A stretch of DNA of 7,774 nt from JANNXQ01 sp038238555 (GCA_038238555.1 JBBRXP010000233.1:1-7774), one strand, 5' to 3'. Numbered from the stretch's first letter, positions 1 through 7,545 are shown. Translations and numbers: made by a program. The notes: generated from the letters alone by a model not told the origin.

Positions 1-1
1 C

Positions 2-3000
2 GACAAATTCACCATGGGCGGAGAGGAACTGGTGCCGCTCAGCGACGGCAGTTACCGCTCCGAGAACGAGTCGGCCTTTCAAAGGATCACCCGGCTGGGA
101 ACCGGATGGGTCCTCTTCGATAAGAAAGGAACCCGCTACTTTCTCGGCTCCAAGGCGATGACCGACAATCCCTCGCGGATCGTCCGGCCCAGCGGCAGCG
201 CCTTCGACGACACCTTCAAGTGGTATGTCGATGACGTGATTGACGTGAATGGCAACCGGATGGAATACCATTACCAGCGGTTCGCCGATTCCCCTGGGGA
301 TACCTACTGCACGGAAATCCGCTACAGTATTTTCGGAGGCAGTTATCACTCGATCTTCTTCGACCACGAAACGCGACCCGATGCGTTCACTTCCTATCTC
401 AGCAGCTTTGAGGTGCGCACGGGCCGCCGCTGCTATCAAGTGCGGGTGGTCTCCCAAGGGAATCTCGTCCGCAGATACGGTCTCGCTTACATGCTCCCGG
501 CGAATGACCCCGTGGAAGTCATCGCACAGAATGACGTGGGCCTCGGCTTTTCGCTGCTCCGCCAGGTGACGCAGTTCGACAACGGAGGAACGAGTGCCAA
601 TTTCCTGCCGCCATTGCGACTTGGTTATACCCGGTTCGATGCAGCCAGCGGGGTGCAGGGTGGGTTCCAGAGTCCTTCGCCGTATTCGCTCGCCAACCCG
701 AACTTGGGCTTGAGCGACATGAATTGCGATGGGCTGCCGGATTTCTTCTACACCGATCCGAATACTAGCCGGCATAGCGTCATCTATAACGAAGGGCTCG
801 GTCGCTTCTCTCCCCAGTATCAATTTGCCGGAGTGCCGACCGGGACTTCGCTCAGCAATTCGACCGTGCAACTGGCCGACCTTGATGGCGACGGGCGCAT
901 CGACCTCGTGCTCAAGGCCGGCACCAGCTTTGGCACCTTTTCCTACTTTCCGAATACCACCCGGCCCTCGGGCAATGACGACACCCACCCGGCGTGGGGG
1001 GGCGAGGTCGCATTCACCGGCACGTATCCCCCTTTCGATTTCGCCGATCCGAGCGTGCGCAGCCTCGATCTCAATGGTGACAAGCGCATCGACCACATGC
1101 GCACCACGTCGGCGGGGTTTGTCTATTACTACAATCGCGGAACGCAGTGGGAGGAGGACGGGATTTACCTATTCGGCGAGCCGCAGATGGGTGACATCAC
1201 CTACGCCGACGCGATTTCTTTCGACGAGAATGGACAGTCGAATGTCCACGTGAAGCTCGCCGACATGAATGGTGATCGCCTGCTCGACTTGGTGCGGATC
1301 AACCTTTTTGGCACGCAGTTGGAAGCGACCTATTGGCCGAACAAGGGGCACGGCTACTGGGGCACACGCCATGTGATGAGCGGCACAATCGACCTTGGCA
1401 TCGTTCCCATCGAGGATGTCTTTGTCATGGACATCAATGGCGACGGTCTCGCTGACATCGTGGCTGTGGCAGTGGACAAGGTCTCGTATTGGGTGAACCT
1501 CGGGAACGAGACTTACTCGCGCCGGTTTGAGGTGGCAAATACGCCGCAATACATCAAGGGCCAGACCGTGCTTCGCCAGGCTGACATCAATGGCAATGGC
1601 TCAACGGATTTCCTGTGGGAAAATTGGAACCCCGCCACCGGCAGTTACCGCATCGAATACGTGGACTTTATCGGATCGGTAAAACCGAATCTTCTGCGCG
1701 TGATCGACAACGGCATCGGCTTGCAGACGCAGATTGATTACAAGACTTCGGCTGATTTTTATGTGGCGGATCGCAAAGGGGCAAACCCGTGGCACACCAG
1801 ACTTCCCTTTCCTTGCCAGGTCGTCTCGCGGATCACGAAACACTTTGGCCTCGATCTCGATGCCGTGCCGGGTGAGGACCAATACATTTACCGACTTTTC
1901 CTATTTCGACGGTTACTACGACGGCTTCGAAAGGAGTTCCGCGGCTTTGCCTTCGCGAAAAAGGTGGAACGCGGGGACGACCAACAAGGCGCCAGCGAAG
2001 TCAATTCCCCATCCCTGCTCACACGCATGGCCTTTCACACCGGGACACCCGATAACATCGACAACAACGGCAACGGGCGCACGGATGAGTTCGACTTGAC
2101 TTCCGGTTATGAGGAAGAGCCGCTGAAGGGAAAGGTGCTTTGGACGGAAACCACGCTACTGACGGCGGACTTTAATGGCGTGGACGACGATGGCGACGGG
2201 TTCGTGGATGAGTCGGATGAAGGCGTGTTTGCCGGGCAACCCGCGCCCAACTCGGTCGTCTTCACGCGCGAAGTCAATCACTGGCAGATCAAGACGATCC
2301 ATGACTTAAATGGGGGCTTTACCGACGCCGGGGTGGCGCTGCCTTTCCGGACTATGAATGGTCAGAAGGTGAGTTATGCGTTCGTGACCGATCACGAGAA
2401 ACAGATTTACGAAGCCGCCGGCACCCTTCATTCGACCAATCCTTTTGCGACGGGTGCTCCACCTACCACGATCTCGAGTCACAGTGAGGTGGATCACTTC
2501 GGCAATGTGACCCTTCAGCAGGACTTTGGCATCACCAGCGGTGGGCCGCTTCCGGCGGACGATGAGCGTTTCACGGCGACCCAGTATGCCTTTAACACAA
2601 CGGCGTGGATCATTTGCTTGCCCGCGATCGTCTCGCAAACCGACGAGAATGGAGTCTTTGTCGCGAAGACCGTGAACTATTACGATGACTCCGGTGCCGG
2701 GGCGATCGGCTCCCGTGGGTTGCTGACATTCGTGAAAAAATTCATCGACTCCGTCGATAGCGTCACGACTCAGACGCATTACGATGCCTTCGGAAATCCG
2801 GACCGGGTGCGCGATCCAGATTATGGCGCGTCGCCCGGCCACGAACGTCGCTATGTTTATGACTCTACCTTTCACACCTATGTGGAGCAGGAACAGATCG
2901 ACACTGGCGCCACGACGCTCACGGCGTCCGCGACTTACGATTTTGGCGGAGGAGTGCTGACCGCCTCCACGGATTTCAACGGCAACCTCAGCACGTTCCA

Positions 3001-4960
3001 ATACGACAGCTTCTTCCGGCTGGTCGGCGTGGTGAAGCCCGGCGATACCGCCCTCGCGCCCACGAGCATCTATGAGTATCACCCCGGCGATACTGTTCGG
3101 AAGCAGGTCTATGATTACGATGCGGCTGGCAACCTCTCGCTCTCCACATCCGGCGCCAGTCTTGTCTTGAGTTCCGTCGTAGTAAGGTCGCGAGAACAAG
3201 CGAATGGGGGAACCTTCGACGTTTATCAGATCACCGATGGCGCGGGGCACAAGCTCGGCACGATCGAGGAAGGTGAAACCGCCGGTCAGTGGATCTACAA
3301 GAACGCGAAGCGCTATACATCGCGCGGAGCAGAGCGGGATTCGTATCAGCCGTTCACGGGAGGCAGTCCACAGTTTCTCAATCCTCCCCCGAATGGGGAT
3401 CGCGCAACGACTTATTACGATGCCACCGGGCGACCCATTCGGTCACTGATGCCGCCGGAAGTCAGCGGGGGCGCGCGGCGCGAGTCGCAGACACAGTATC
3501 TGCCTCTCAAGACGGTGTTATTTGATGAGGAGGACAGTAACCTCGGCTCAGCGCATTACGCGACTCCGCATGTGCAATACAAGGATGGTCTCGATCGGCT
3601 CATCGGTGTGGACGAGATCAATCTCGAAACGGGCGCGCCGGTCACTTACTCCACCCGCTATGGCTACGACCTGCTCGATAATCTCACTCGGATAACGGAC
3701 TCGCAGGGCAATGTGAAGACGATGGCCTACGACGGCTTGAAACGACTCACGTCCATGAACGACCCCGACCGCGGCGTGATGAGTTACACCTACGACAATG
3801 CCTCGAACCTGACGGAGACAGTCGATGCCAAGGGCCAGCACATTGTGATGACTTATGACGGCGCGAATCGGCTCAAGGCAGAGGACTATCTCGATGCCGC
3901 CGGTATCTCACCAGACGTGACCTACAACTACGACGTAGCGGCCACAGTTCCGGCCGGTGACGGCAATAGCGCCACGAGCACGAATCCTCGCGGTAAGCTC
4001 GTCTCCGTCACCGATCTCTCCGGCGCGGAATATCTCTCCTACGATGGCCGCGGGCGCACCGCGTGGAAGATCAAGCGCATCCCCGATCCGGTGAGTGGCG
4101 CGCTGACTTCCTACCAATGCAGCTACGGCTACGACTCGCTCGACCGCTTGCGGCAGCACACTTACCCGGATGGTGACACCGTCGGCTATGGCTATAACTC
4201 GCGAAATCTTCCCAAGACAATCACCGGCGGGCCGACTGGAGCCATAGTCTCCGACATGGCTTACAAGCCATCGGGACAACTCGATAACATCCACTATGGC
4301 AACGGCGTAGTGAGCACTTACGCCTACGATCCGCGGCTCCGCCTGCGGACGCTTAACACCGTTGGCCCGACGTCCACGCTCATCGCCTTCAGCTACCAGT
4401 TCGACGGCGCGTCGAACATCACCCGCATCGACGACAACCGCCCCACCGGCACGATCCCGGCGAACGATCCACGCCGCAACACCCAAGTCTTCGCCTACGA
4501 CGACCTCTACCGGCTCAATCAGGTTCAGTATCCCGCCACCGCGGGGCAGATCGCCTACGGCTACGATCGCATCGGCAACATGCTAAGCCAGACCTCGAAC
4601 ATCGCGCACGGCGAGAATGGCCTCTCCGTCACCAATCTCGGCGCCATGAGCTACGGCGGCGCCGCGGGCGCGTCGAGCCGCCAGGGGCGCAATGGCGGCC
4701 AGCCCGGACCGCACGCGCTCACCGCAGCGAGCGTCGGCGGGCGCAGCTATCCCTACGACGCGAATGGCAACATGCAGACCATCGATGGACTCGCCTGCAC
4801 TTGGGATTTCAAGGACCGGCTCGTCGCCGTCGAAAACGCGCAGATGCGGGCGGAATACACCCACGACTACACCGACCGGCGCATCACCAAGAAGGTCTTC
4901 CCAAAGACCAACGGCGTCGCCTCGACCAAGCCGGACACCACGCTGCGGTGGTGGTGGTAA
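2..4960 (+). CDS. SpvB/TcdB-like RHS (YD-repeat) protein, 5' partial and C-terminally truncated
   Basis: The frame is open to the left edge. It reads DKFTMGGEELVPL, which is mid-domain SpvB sequence, so the ATG at 14 is not the true start. Residues below count from that ATG. Residues 1-210 resemble the SpvB/TcaC N-terminal domain. Six FG-GAP/VCBS-type repeats follow, near 232, 287, 350, 415, 472 and 522 (for example LADLDGDGRID and VMDINGDGLAD). Residues about 555-690 match a TcdB mid domain (DNGIGLQTQIDY, LPFPCQVV, EFRGFAF). Acidic loops lie near 680 and 724. YD repeats run from about 830 to 1640 (YGYDSLDRL, YDANGNM). Known relatives are large secreted or surface proteins, including the B/C cocoon of Tc toxins; the role here is unknown. 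The protein ends TTLRWWW without the usual RHS core end or toxin tip. A compensated frameshift lies at about 1893-1934. The family call is secure; whether the protein is functional is uncertain. Confidence 0.9.
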   Translation, partial: DKFTMGGEELVPLSDGSYRSENESAFQRITRLGTGWVLFDKKGTRYFLGSKAMTDNPSRIVRPSGSAFDDTFKWYVDDVIDVNGNRMEYHYQRFADSPGDTYCTEIRYSIFGGSYHSIFFDHETRPDAFTSYLSSFEVRTGRRCYQVRVVSQGNLVRRYGLAYMLPANDPVEVIAQNDVGLGFSLLRQVTQFDNGGTSANFLPPLRLGYTRFDAASGVQGGFQSPSPYSLANPNLGLSDMNCDGLPDFFYTDPNTSRHSVIYNEGLGRFSPQYQFAGVPTGTSLSNSTVQLADLDGDGRIDLVLKAGTSFGTFSYFPNTTRPSGNDDTHPAWGGEVAFTGTYPPFDFADPSVRSLDLNGDKRIDHMRTTSAGFVYYYNRGTQWEEDGIYLFGEPQMGDITYADAISFDENGQSNVHVKLADMNGDRLLDLVRINLFGTQLEATYWPNKGHGYWGTRHVMSGTIDLGIVPIEDVFVMDINGDGLADIVAVAVDKVSYWVNLGNETYSRRFEVANTPQYIKGQTVLRQADINGNGSTDFLWENWNPATGSYRIEYVDFIGSVKPNLLRVIDNGIGLQTQIDYKTSADFYVADRKGANPWHTRLPFPCQVVSRITKHFGLDLDAVPGEDQYIYRLFLFRRLLRRLRKEFRGFAFAKKVERGDDQQGASEVNSPSLLTRMAFHTGTPDNIDNNGNGRTDEFDLTSGYEEEPLKGKVLWTETTLLTADFNGVDDDGDGFVDESDEGVFAGQPAPNSVVFTREVNHWQIKTIHDLNGGFTDAGVALPFRTMNGQKVSYAFVTDHEKQIYEAAGTLHSTNPFATGAPPTTISSHSEVDHFGNVTLQQDFGITSGGPLPADDERFTATQYAFNTTAWIICLPAIVSQTDENGVFVAKTVNYYDDSGAGAIGSRGLLTFVKKFIDSVDSVTTQTHYDAFGNPDRVRDPDYGASPGHERRYVYDSTFHTYVEQEQIDTGATTLTASATYDFGGGVLTASTDFNGNLSTFQYDSFFRLVGVVKPGDTALAPTSIYEYHPGDTVRKQVYDYDAAGNLSLSTSGASLVLSSVVVRSREQANGGTFDVYQITDGAGHKLGTIEEGETAGQWIYKNAKRYTSRGAERDSYQPFTGGSPQFLNPPPNGDRATTYYDATGRPIRSLMPPEVSGGARRESQTQYLPLKTVLFDEEDSNLGSAHYATPHVQYKDGLDRLIGVDEINLETGAPVTYSTRYGYDLLDNLTRITDSQGNVKTMAYDGLKRLTSMNDPDRGVMSYTYDNASNLTETVDAKGQHIVMTYDGANRLKAEDYLDAAGISPDVTYNYDVAATVPAGDGNSATSTNPRGKLVSVTDLSGAEYLSYDGRGRTAWKIKRIPDPVSGALTSYQCSYGYDSLDRLRQHTYPDGDTVGYGYNSRNLPKTITGGPTGAIVSDMAYKPSGQLDNIHYGNGVVSTYAYDPRLRLRTLNTVGPTSTLIAFSYQFDGASNITRIDDNRPTGTIPANDPRRNTQVFAYDDLYRLNQVQYPATAGQIAYGYDRIGNMLSQTSNIAHGENGLSVTNLGAMSYGGAAGASSRQGRNGGQPGPHALTAASVGGRSYPYDANGNMQTIDGLACTWDFKDRLVAVENAQMRAEYTHDYTDRRITKKVFPKTNGVASTKPDTTLRWWW
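707..1618 (+). other. Six FG-GAP/VCBS-type calcium-binding repeats within the RHS protein
   Basis: Six copies of a D-x-[ND]-x-D-G-x-x-D-like motif recur every 40-65 residues: SDMNCDGLPD, ADLDGDGRID, LDLNGDKRID, ADMNGDRLLD, MDINGDGLAD and ADINGNGSTD. Such motifs usually form blades of a beta-propeller with one calcium loop per blade, and in SpvB/TcdB proteins they sit between the SpvB domain and the TcdB mid domain, as here. Copies 3 and 4 replace the DG of the loop by DK and DR, so those loops may bind calcium less well. The propeller fold is inferred from the family. Confidence 0.85.
2051..2224 (+). other. Two acidic calcium-loop-like inserts in the RHS protein
   Basis: Two Asp/Asn/Gly-rich stretches, DNIDNNGNGRTDEFD (residues 680-694) and NGVDDDGDGFVDESDEG (721-737), resemble EF-hand-like or thrombospondin type 3 calcium loops. 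They flank the segment EEEPLKGKVLWTE, which matches the part of the TcdB mid region just before the YD repeats. I know of no such loops as a standard part of that domain, so they look like lineage-specific insertions. Calcium binding is inferred from the residue pattern only. Confidence 0.5.
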
Positions 4961-5557
4961 TTCCGGACCAACCGCGAGAGAAGCTACTGCCCCTGTTGAC
5001 CTAGGCGTGGACCACGCTGCCCAAAGCACAGGATCTAACTGTCATGAAACGGTCGCTGGAATGGTTCGCCAAACCGGAGCACAGCCGCAAGGCAGCGGAT
5101 CTCAAGTTGACGCCCGCACTCAGGCCGGAACTTCAAATGCAATTGGCACGATCAATCGAGAACTTGATTCTGGACATGCCGCTCTGGCTTGAGTCGATCG
5201 CTTTACAGGGGGAACCCACGACGCTTACACGCACGGCAATAATGCGGAAACTGGAAATCATGCCGTGGCGATTACCGGTCGCTTACCTGGTCCCTTGCAA
5301 TGCTATCGAACAGATGACCCCGGCATCGCAAATCAGAATCCGACTAGCACCTTGTGTCTAAATCCGGATACTGGGCGCCTCGAAGGCCCGCGCTCCTACA
5401 GCAATGCGAGTGGCGAGGTCACTTACTCATTGGTCAATGTCCGCCCCAATACACCGATCGCCCACCCCAACTCCACCAAACCCGCCTCCGGCGCAGCCCA
5501 ATCCGCAGCCGCCGCCGATATTGCCATGACTCGGAAAGCGGAAATTCATAGGTCGCG
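4961..5557 (+). other. About 600 bases without a recognisable intact gene; probable gene remnants
   Basis: This stretch follows the early stop of the RHS gene. The forward frame with codons starting at 5193 stays open to 5561. It reads like a secreted protein rich in Asn, Thr, Pro and Gly (VDRFTGGTHDAY, later CLNPDTGRLEGPRSYSNASG) but has no convincing start or ribosome binding site. The same frame is also open from the RHS end to a single TGA at 5190-5192. A 105-residue frame at 5044-5361 starts with MKRSLEWF but shows no family I recognise. I saw no RHS core motif, transposase, RNA gene or terminator. The best reading is decayed sequence between the RHS gene and the next module. Confidence 0.4.
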
Positions 5558-5893
5558 ATGAGTGGGACGCTTACAACCATGTTTCGAGCCTTTGCTGTAT
5601 TAGGCATGACCGTTTTTGGGGTGGCCGGAGTGCCCGAGCCGGACGTGGTTTTCTACGGGCACGTGACGCGGAGTCCGCTCAACACCGCCTACGTGCCCGC
5701 GAGCGTGACGTGGTCGCTTTCCGGCAACGCCGAGACAGTGAGCATGAGCCAGACGACGGTGGTGTCGGTGAACGGCGAGACCTTTTTACCTCACCCGCAT
5801 CCCCTTCGAGACGCGCCCACTGGCCGACCACACCCCGCTCCCCGCGAACGCAAACCATTCCGTGTTCGCGACGCGGAGTCACGTTGGTCTTAG
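5558..5893 (+). pseudogene. Secreted-protein gene copy 1, frameshifted and 3'-truncated
   Basis: The likely start is the ATG at 5579, giving a signal peptide (MFRAFAVLGMTVFGVAG, probable cleavage after GVA); an in-frame ATG at 5558 adds seven residues. The mature part (VPEPDVVFYGHV ... SVTWSLSGNAE) is the N-terminus of the same protein encoded from 6626. By hand count, 5624-5734 and 6677-6787 are identical at 96 of 111 positions without gaps. Copy 1 has TTTTT at 5783-5787 where copy 2 has TTTT. This extra base shifts the frame; in the next frame the text returns to LTRIPFETRPLADHTPLPA, the family sequence. Similarity to copy 2 fades near 5860, just before the stop of the minus-strand HNH gene. 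The calcium motif and C-terminal beta domain of copy 2 are missing. Function unknown; only a short secreted fragment could be made. Confidence 0.75.
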
Positions 5894-6312
5894 GGCAGAT
5901 GATGCGGGGGTGGATGGCGATCTCGCAGCGACTGCTCTGCGCGGATGGCCAGGGCCAGCTGGCGATTCATCTTCAGTGCTTCCACGGTGGCGCGGCCGGT
6001 GGGAGTGCGACCGGCCACGCGGCAGCCTCGCCACCCGAAGTGATCGGTCCACGTCTGATCGCGTGGATGAAAGAGCGGCACAAGCTTGCGAGAAATGGGA
6101 TCGACCGCGAGCCGTCGCGCGCCTTTGCGCAGCGAGCAGGAGACACAGGCGAGCGCCAGATTCTCCAGATGCGTCTGACCTTCCTCAGCGACCGGGTGGA
6201 TGTGATCCACATGGAAGCGCGCCTCCTGATCTGATTGGGATAGCCCGCAGTATTCGCACCGATTGCCAGCCCGGTGAAGCACCGCTCGCTTCAAGGCGGC
6301 GGGAATGTTCAC
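5890..6312 (-). CDS. HNH endonuclease, 140 residues
   Basis: This is a small single-domain HNH nuclease, expected to be a zinc-stabilised, metal-dependent DNA endonuclease. CEYC (residues 19-22) and CVSC (56-59) are the likely zinc ligands. HVDHIHP (34-40) supplies the core histidines and Asn51 the central Asn of the motif. The usual CxxCN has Ser60 in place of Asn. The tail carries VPLFHPR (78-84) and a PTGRATVEALKMNR segment, both seen in a widespread family of stand-alone bacterial HNH proteins. The start is GTG, overlapping the upstream gene's stop in a four-base GTGA, so the two are probably translationally coupled. The frame is intact, unlike the plus-strand genes on both sides. Its substrate and role are unknown; a selfish, defence or toxin-like function cannot be told apart here. 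Confidence 0.85.
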   Translation of the reverse strand: MNIPAALKRAVLHRAGNRCEYCGLSQSDQEARFHVDHIHPVAEEGQTHLENLALACVSCSLRKGARRLAVDPISRKLVPLFHPRDQTWTDHFGWRGCRVAGRTPTGRATVEALKMNRQLALAIRAEQSLRDRHPPPHHLP

Positions 6313-6533
6313 GCGGCGATCTTGGATTTCTTTCCGGTCCGCAGTTTCAGGAGGGAGAGCATCTCAGCCATCTCGACGAGTCCCTCGGCTTCCCGACGCT
6401 CGGCTGCGGTGAGGGCGAGCCCCTTGTCCTGACGGTCGAGAAGATCGGCGAGTCGGCGCTGGACGCCCACAGGGAGCTGAAACTTTCGCAGGTTTCCCGA
6501 CATCGGAATTTGCAACTGAACGGTGTGAGCCAT
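6309..6533 (-). CDS. Small conserved-type protein paired with the HNH endonuclease
   Basis: Predicted length is 74 residues from the ATG at 6533; a GTG at 6581 would add 16 residues and looks less likely. The N-terminus (MAHTVQLQIP) could form a beta strand. LPVGVQRRLADLLDRQDKG is followed by a charged helix, LTAAERREAEGLVEMAEML, and a basic tail (KKSKIAA). There is no signal peptide or membrane segment. Its stop overlaps the HNH start by four bases, so the pair forms one minus-strand operon. From memory, proteins with a DRQDxG-LTxxER-EAEGL pattern occur directly upstream of HNH genes in several bacterial phyla. That suggests a regulator, antitoxin-like partner or accessory subunit, which is inference. 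I do not know a named family for it. Confidence 0.7.
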   Translation of the reverse strand: MAHTVQLQIPMSGNLRKFQLPVGVQRRLADLLDRQDKGLALTAAERREAEGLVEMAEMLSLLKLRTGKKSKIAA

Positions 6534-6625
6534 CACTCGCAATATGAGCCGCGCCCGCTGCGGAGTCGAGGCACTTTTCACCGCGCCGTCGAACTGACAC
6601 CGCAGCCACTTTTTGACGCCGAAGT
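6534..6625. other. Divergent intergenic region between the HNH operon and secreted-gene copy 2
   Basis: These 92 bases separate two divergent starts and should hold the promoter of the minus-strand HNH operon. A weak purine stretch (GCGAG) precedes the minus-strand ATG. I could not find a convincing -35/-10 pair for either direction. TTGACG at 6613-6618 is too close to the ATG at 6626 to act as its -35. Confidence 0.35.
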
Positions 6626-7410
6626 ATGACGCGCTCCGTTCTCATCGCCGCCCTGCTCGCCGCCGCGACCGCCACCGCCGGAGTGCCCGAGCTGGACGTG
6701 ATTTTCTACGGGCATGTGACGATCGGCCCGACGAATGCCGCCTACATGCCCGCAAGCGTGACGTGGTCGCTTTCCGGCAACGCCGAGTCGCCTCGCGGTG
6801 AGCCAGACCGACCATGGTATCGGTGAACGGCGAGACGTTTTACCTCACCCGCATCGCCTTCGAGACGCGCAAACTGGCCGACAACACCCCGCTCCTCGCG
6901 ACCCCGAACACTCTCTCGCTCCCCGCCGCAGCGACCCCTTACACCCGCAGCGCCAGCGTCGATGGCCGCCCCGCGATCCTGTCCAACGGCACGGGCACTT
7001 TCAGCTACAGAGCCGCCACCCAGGGCCTGATCGAGCGCCTCGACCTCGTCATCGGCGAAACCTACAACGAATGGTCGCAACGCGTCTTCGGCTCCATCGT
7101 GAGCCAGACCGCCGACGCCGACGCCGACGGCCAGACGAACTACCAAGAATACCTCGCGGGAACCGACCCGACGAACCCGCAGTCACGCATCTTTGTGAAG
7201 ACCTTCGGCCCCGCCGCGGGTGGGCGCGTGACTTTCAGTTGGGATTCCGTGGCCGGGAAAACCTACAACGTCGAACGCTCCACCAATCTCCTGAGTTGGA
7301 CGATCCTGCTGCTCAACCAACCGGGAACTGGCGGCATCCTGACCTTCACCGACTCCGCCACCGGCGGCGCCCCAAAGCTCTTCTACCGGGTAACGGTCTC
7401 CCAGCCTTGA
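6626..7410 (+). pseudogene. Secreted-protein gene copy 2 with calcium motif and C-terminal beta domain, frameshifted
   Basis: The gene starts at the ATG at 6626 with a clear signal peptide (MTRSVLIAALLAAATATA, then GVPELDV). The N-terminal domain matches copy 1 up to SLSGNAE. Compared with copy 1, bases 6788-6813 carry a net gain of two, apparently two separate single-base changes. The frame ends at WYR, while VSVNGETFYLTRI continues in another frame to the TGA at 7408. Restored, the protein would be about 260 residues. From the ATG at 6814, A100-P121 hold a DxDxDGxxNxxEY calcium motif ending GTDPTNP. Residues about 135-196 form a beta domain (GKTYNVERSTNLLSW, FYRVTV) common at the C-termini of Verrucomicrobiota-type secreted proteins. 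The ATG at 6814 might allow translation of the 198-residue rear part, but it would lack a signal peptide. The exact role is unknown. Confidence 0.75.
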
Positions 7411-7520
7411 ACAAGCGAGCGGACCCTTTCGTTCCCGAATCTGCGTGAGCGTCCGAGAGGGCACCTTTTGACAGGTCCGAGCGTGGGCTCTGATCGGGGG
7501 TAATAAACGTCGTAGCGCGG

Positions 7521-7542
7521 AAACTTCGGCATGCCGAAGTTT
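7521..7542. repeat. Perfect 22-bp palindrome
   Basis: The half-site AAACTTCGGCA is followed at once by its exact reverse complement, TGCCGAAGTTT, with no spacer. Symmetry ends at the flanking G/G pair. The palindrome lies 55 bases upstream of the ribbon-helix-helix start. It could be an operator for a dimeric or tetrameric repressor such as that protein, a dispersed genomic palindrome, or part of an RNA hairpin. The perfect symmetry is seen directly; its function is inferred. Confidence 0.85.
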
Positions 7543-7545
7543 GAG

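Noticed and set aside
1169..1549. Open minus-strand frame of 126 codons inside the RHS gene
   Set aside because: It is the antisense shadow of the FG-GAP repeat region, with no family features; the plus strand is clearly coding there. The same holds for the long minus-strand frames at 2306-3250, 3548-3841, 3908-4486 and 4583-5029.
5521..5550. Promoter for secreted-gene copy 1 from TTGCCA at 5521
   Set aside because: The -35 is fair but no acceptable -10 lies 16-18 bases downstream.
4961..5557. Polymorphic toxin tip and immunity gene after the RHS gene
   Set aside because: The RHS core end that normally precedes a tip is absent, the frame is closed at 4960, and nothing downstream resembles a known toxin or immunity protein.
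5862..6629. Plus-strand frame of 255 codons across the HNH cassette
   Set aside because: It lies opposite the HNH pair, whose zinc and HNH motifs are unmistakable on the minus strand. Only its first few codons are the shifted tail of secreted-gene copy 1.
6798..7448. Plus-strand frame of 216 codons overlapping secreted-gene copy 2
   Set aside because: It is Arg/Pro/His-rich and shadow-like; the frame from 6814 carries the calcium motif and the C-terminal beta domain.
7468..7506. Promoter made of TTGACA (7468) and TAATAA (7501)
   Set aside because: The spacer is 27 bases, too long for a normal sigma-70 promoter.
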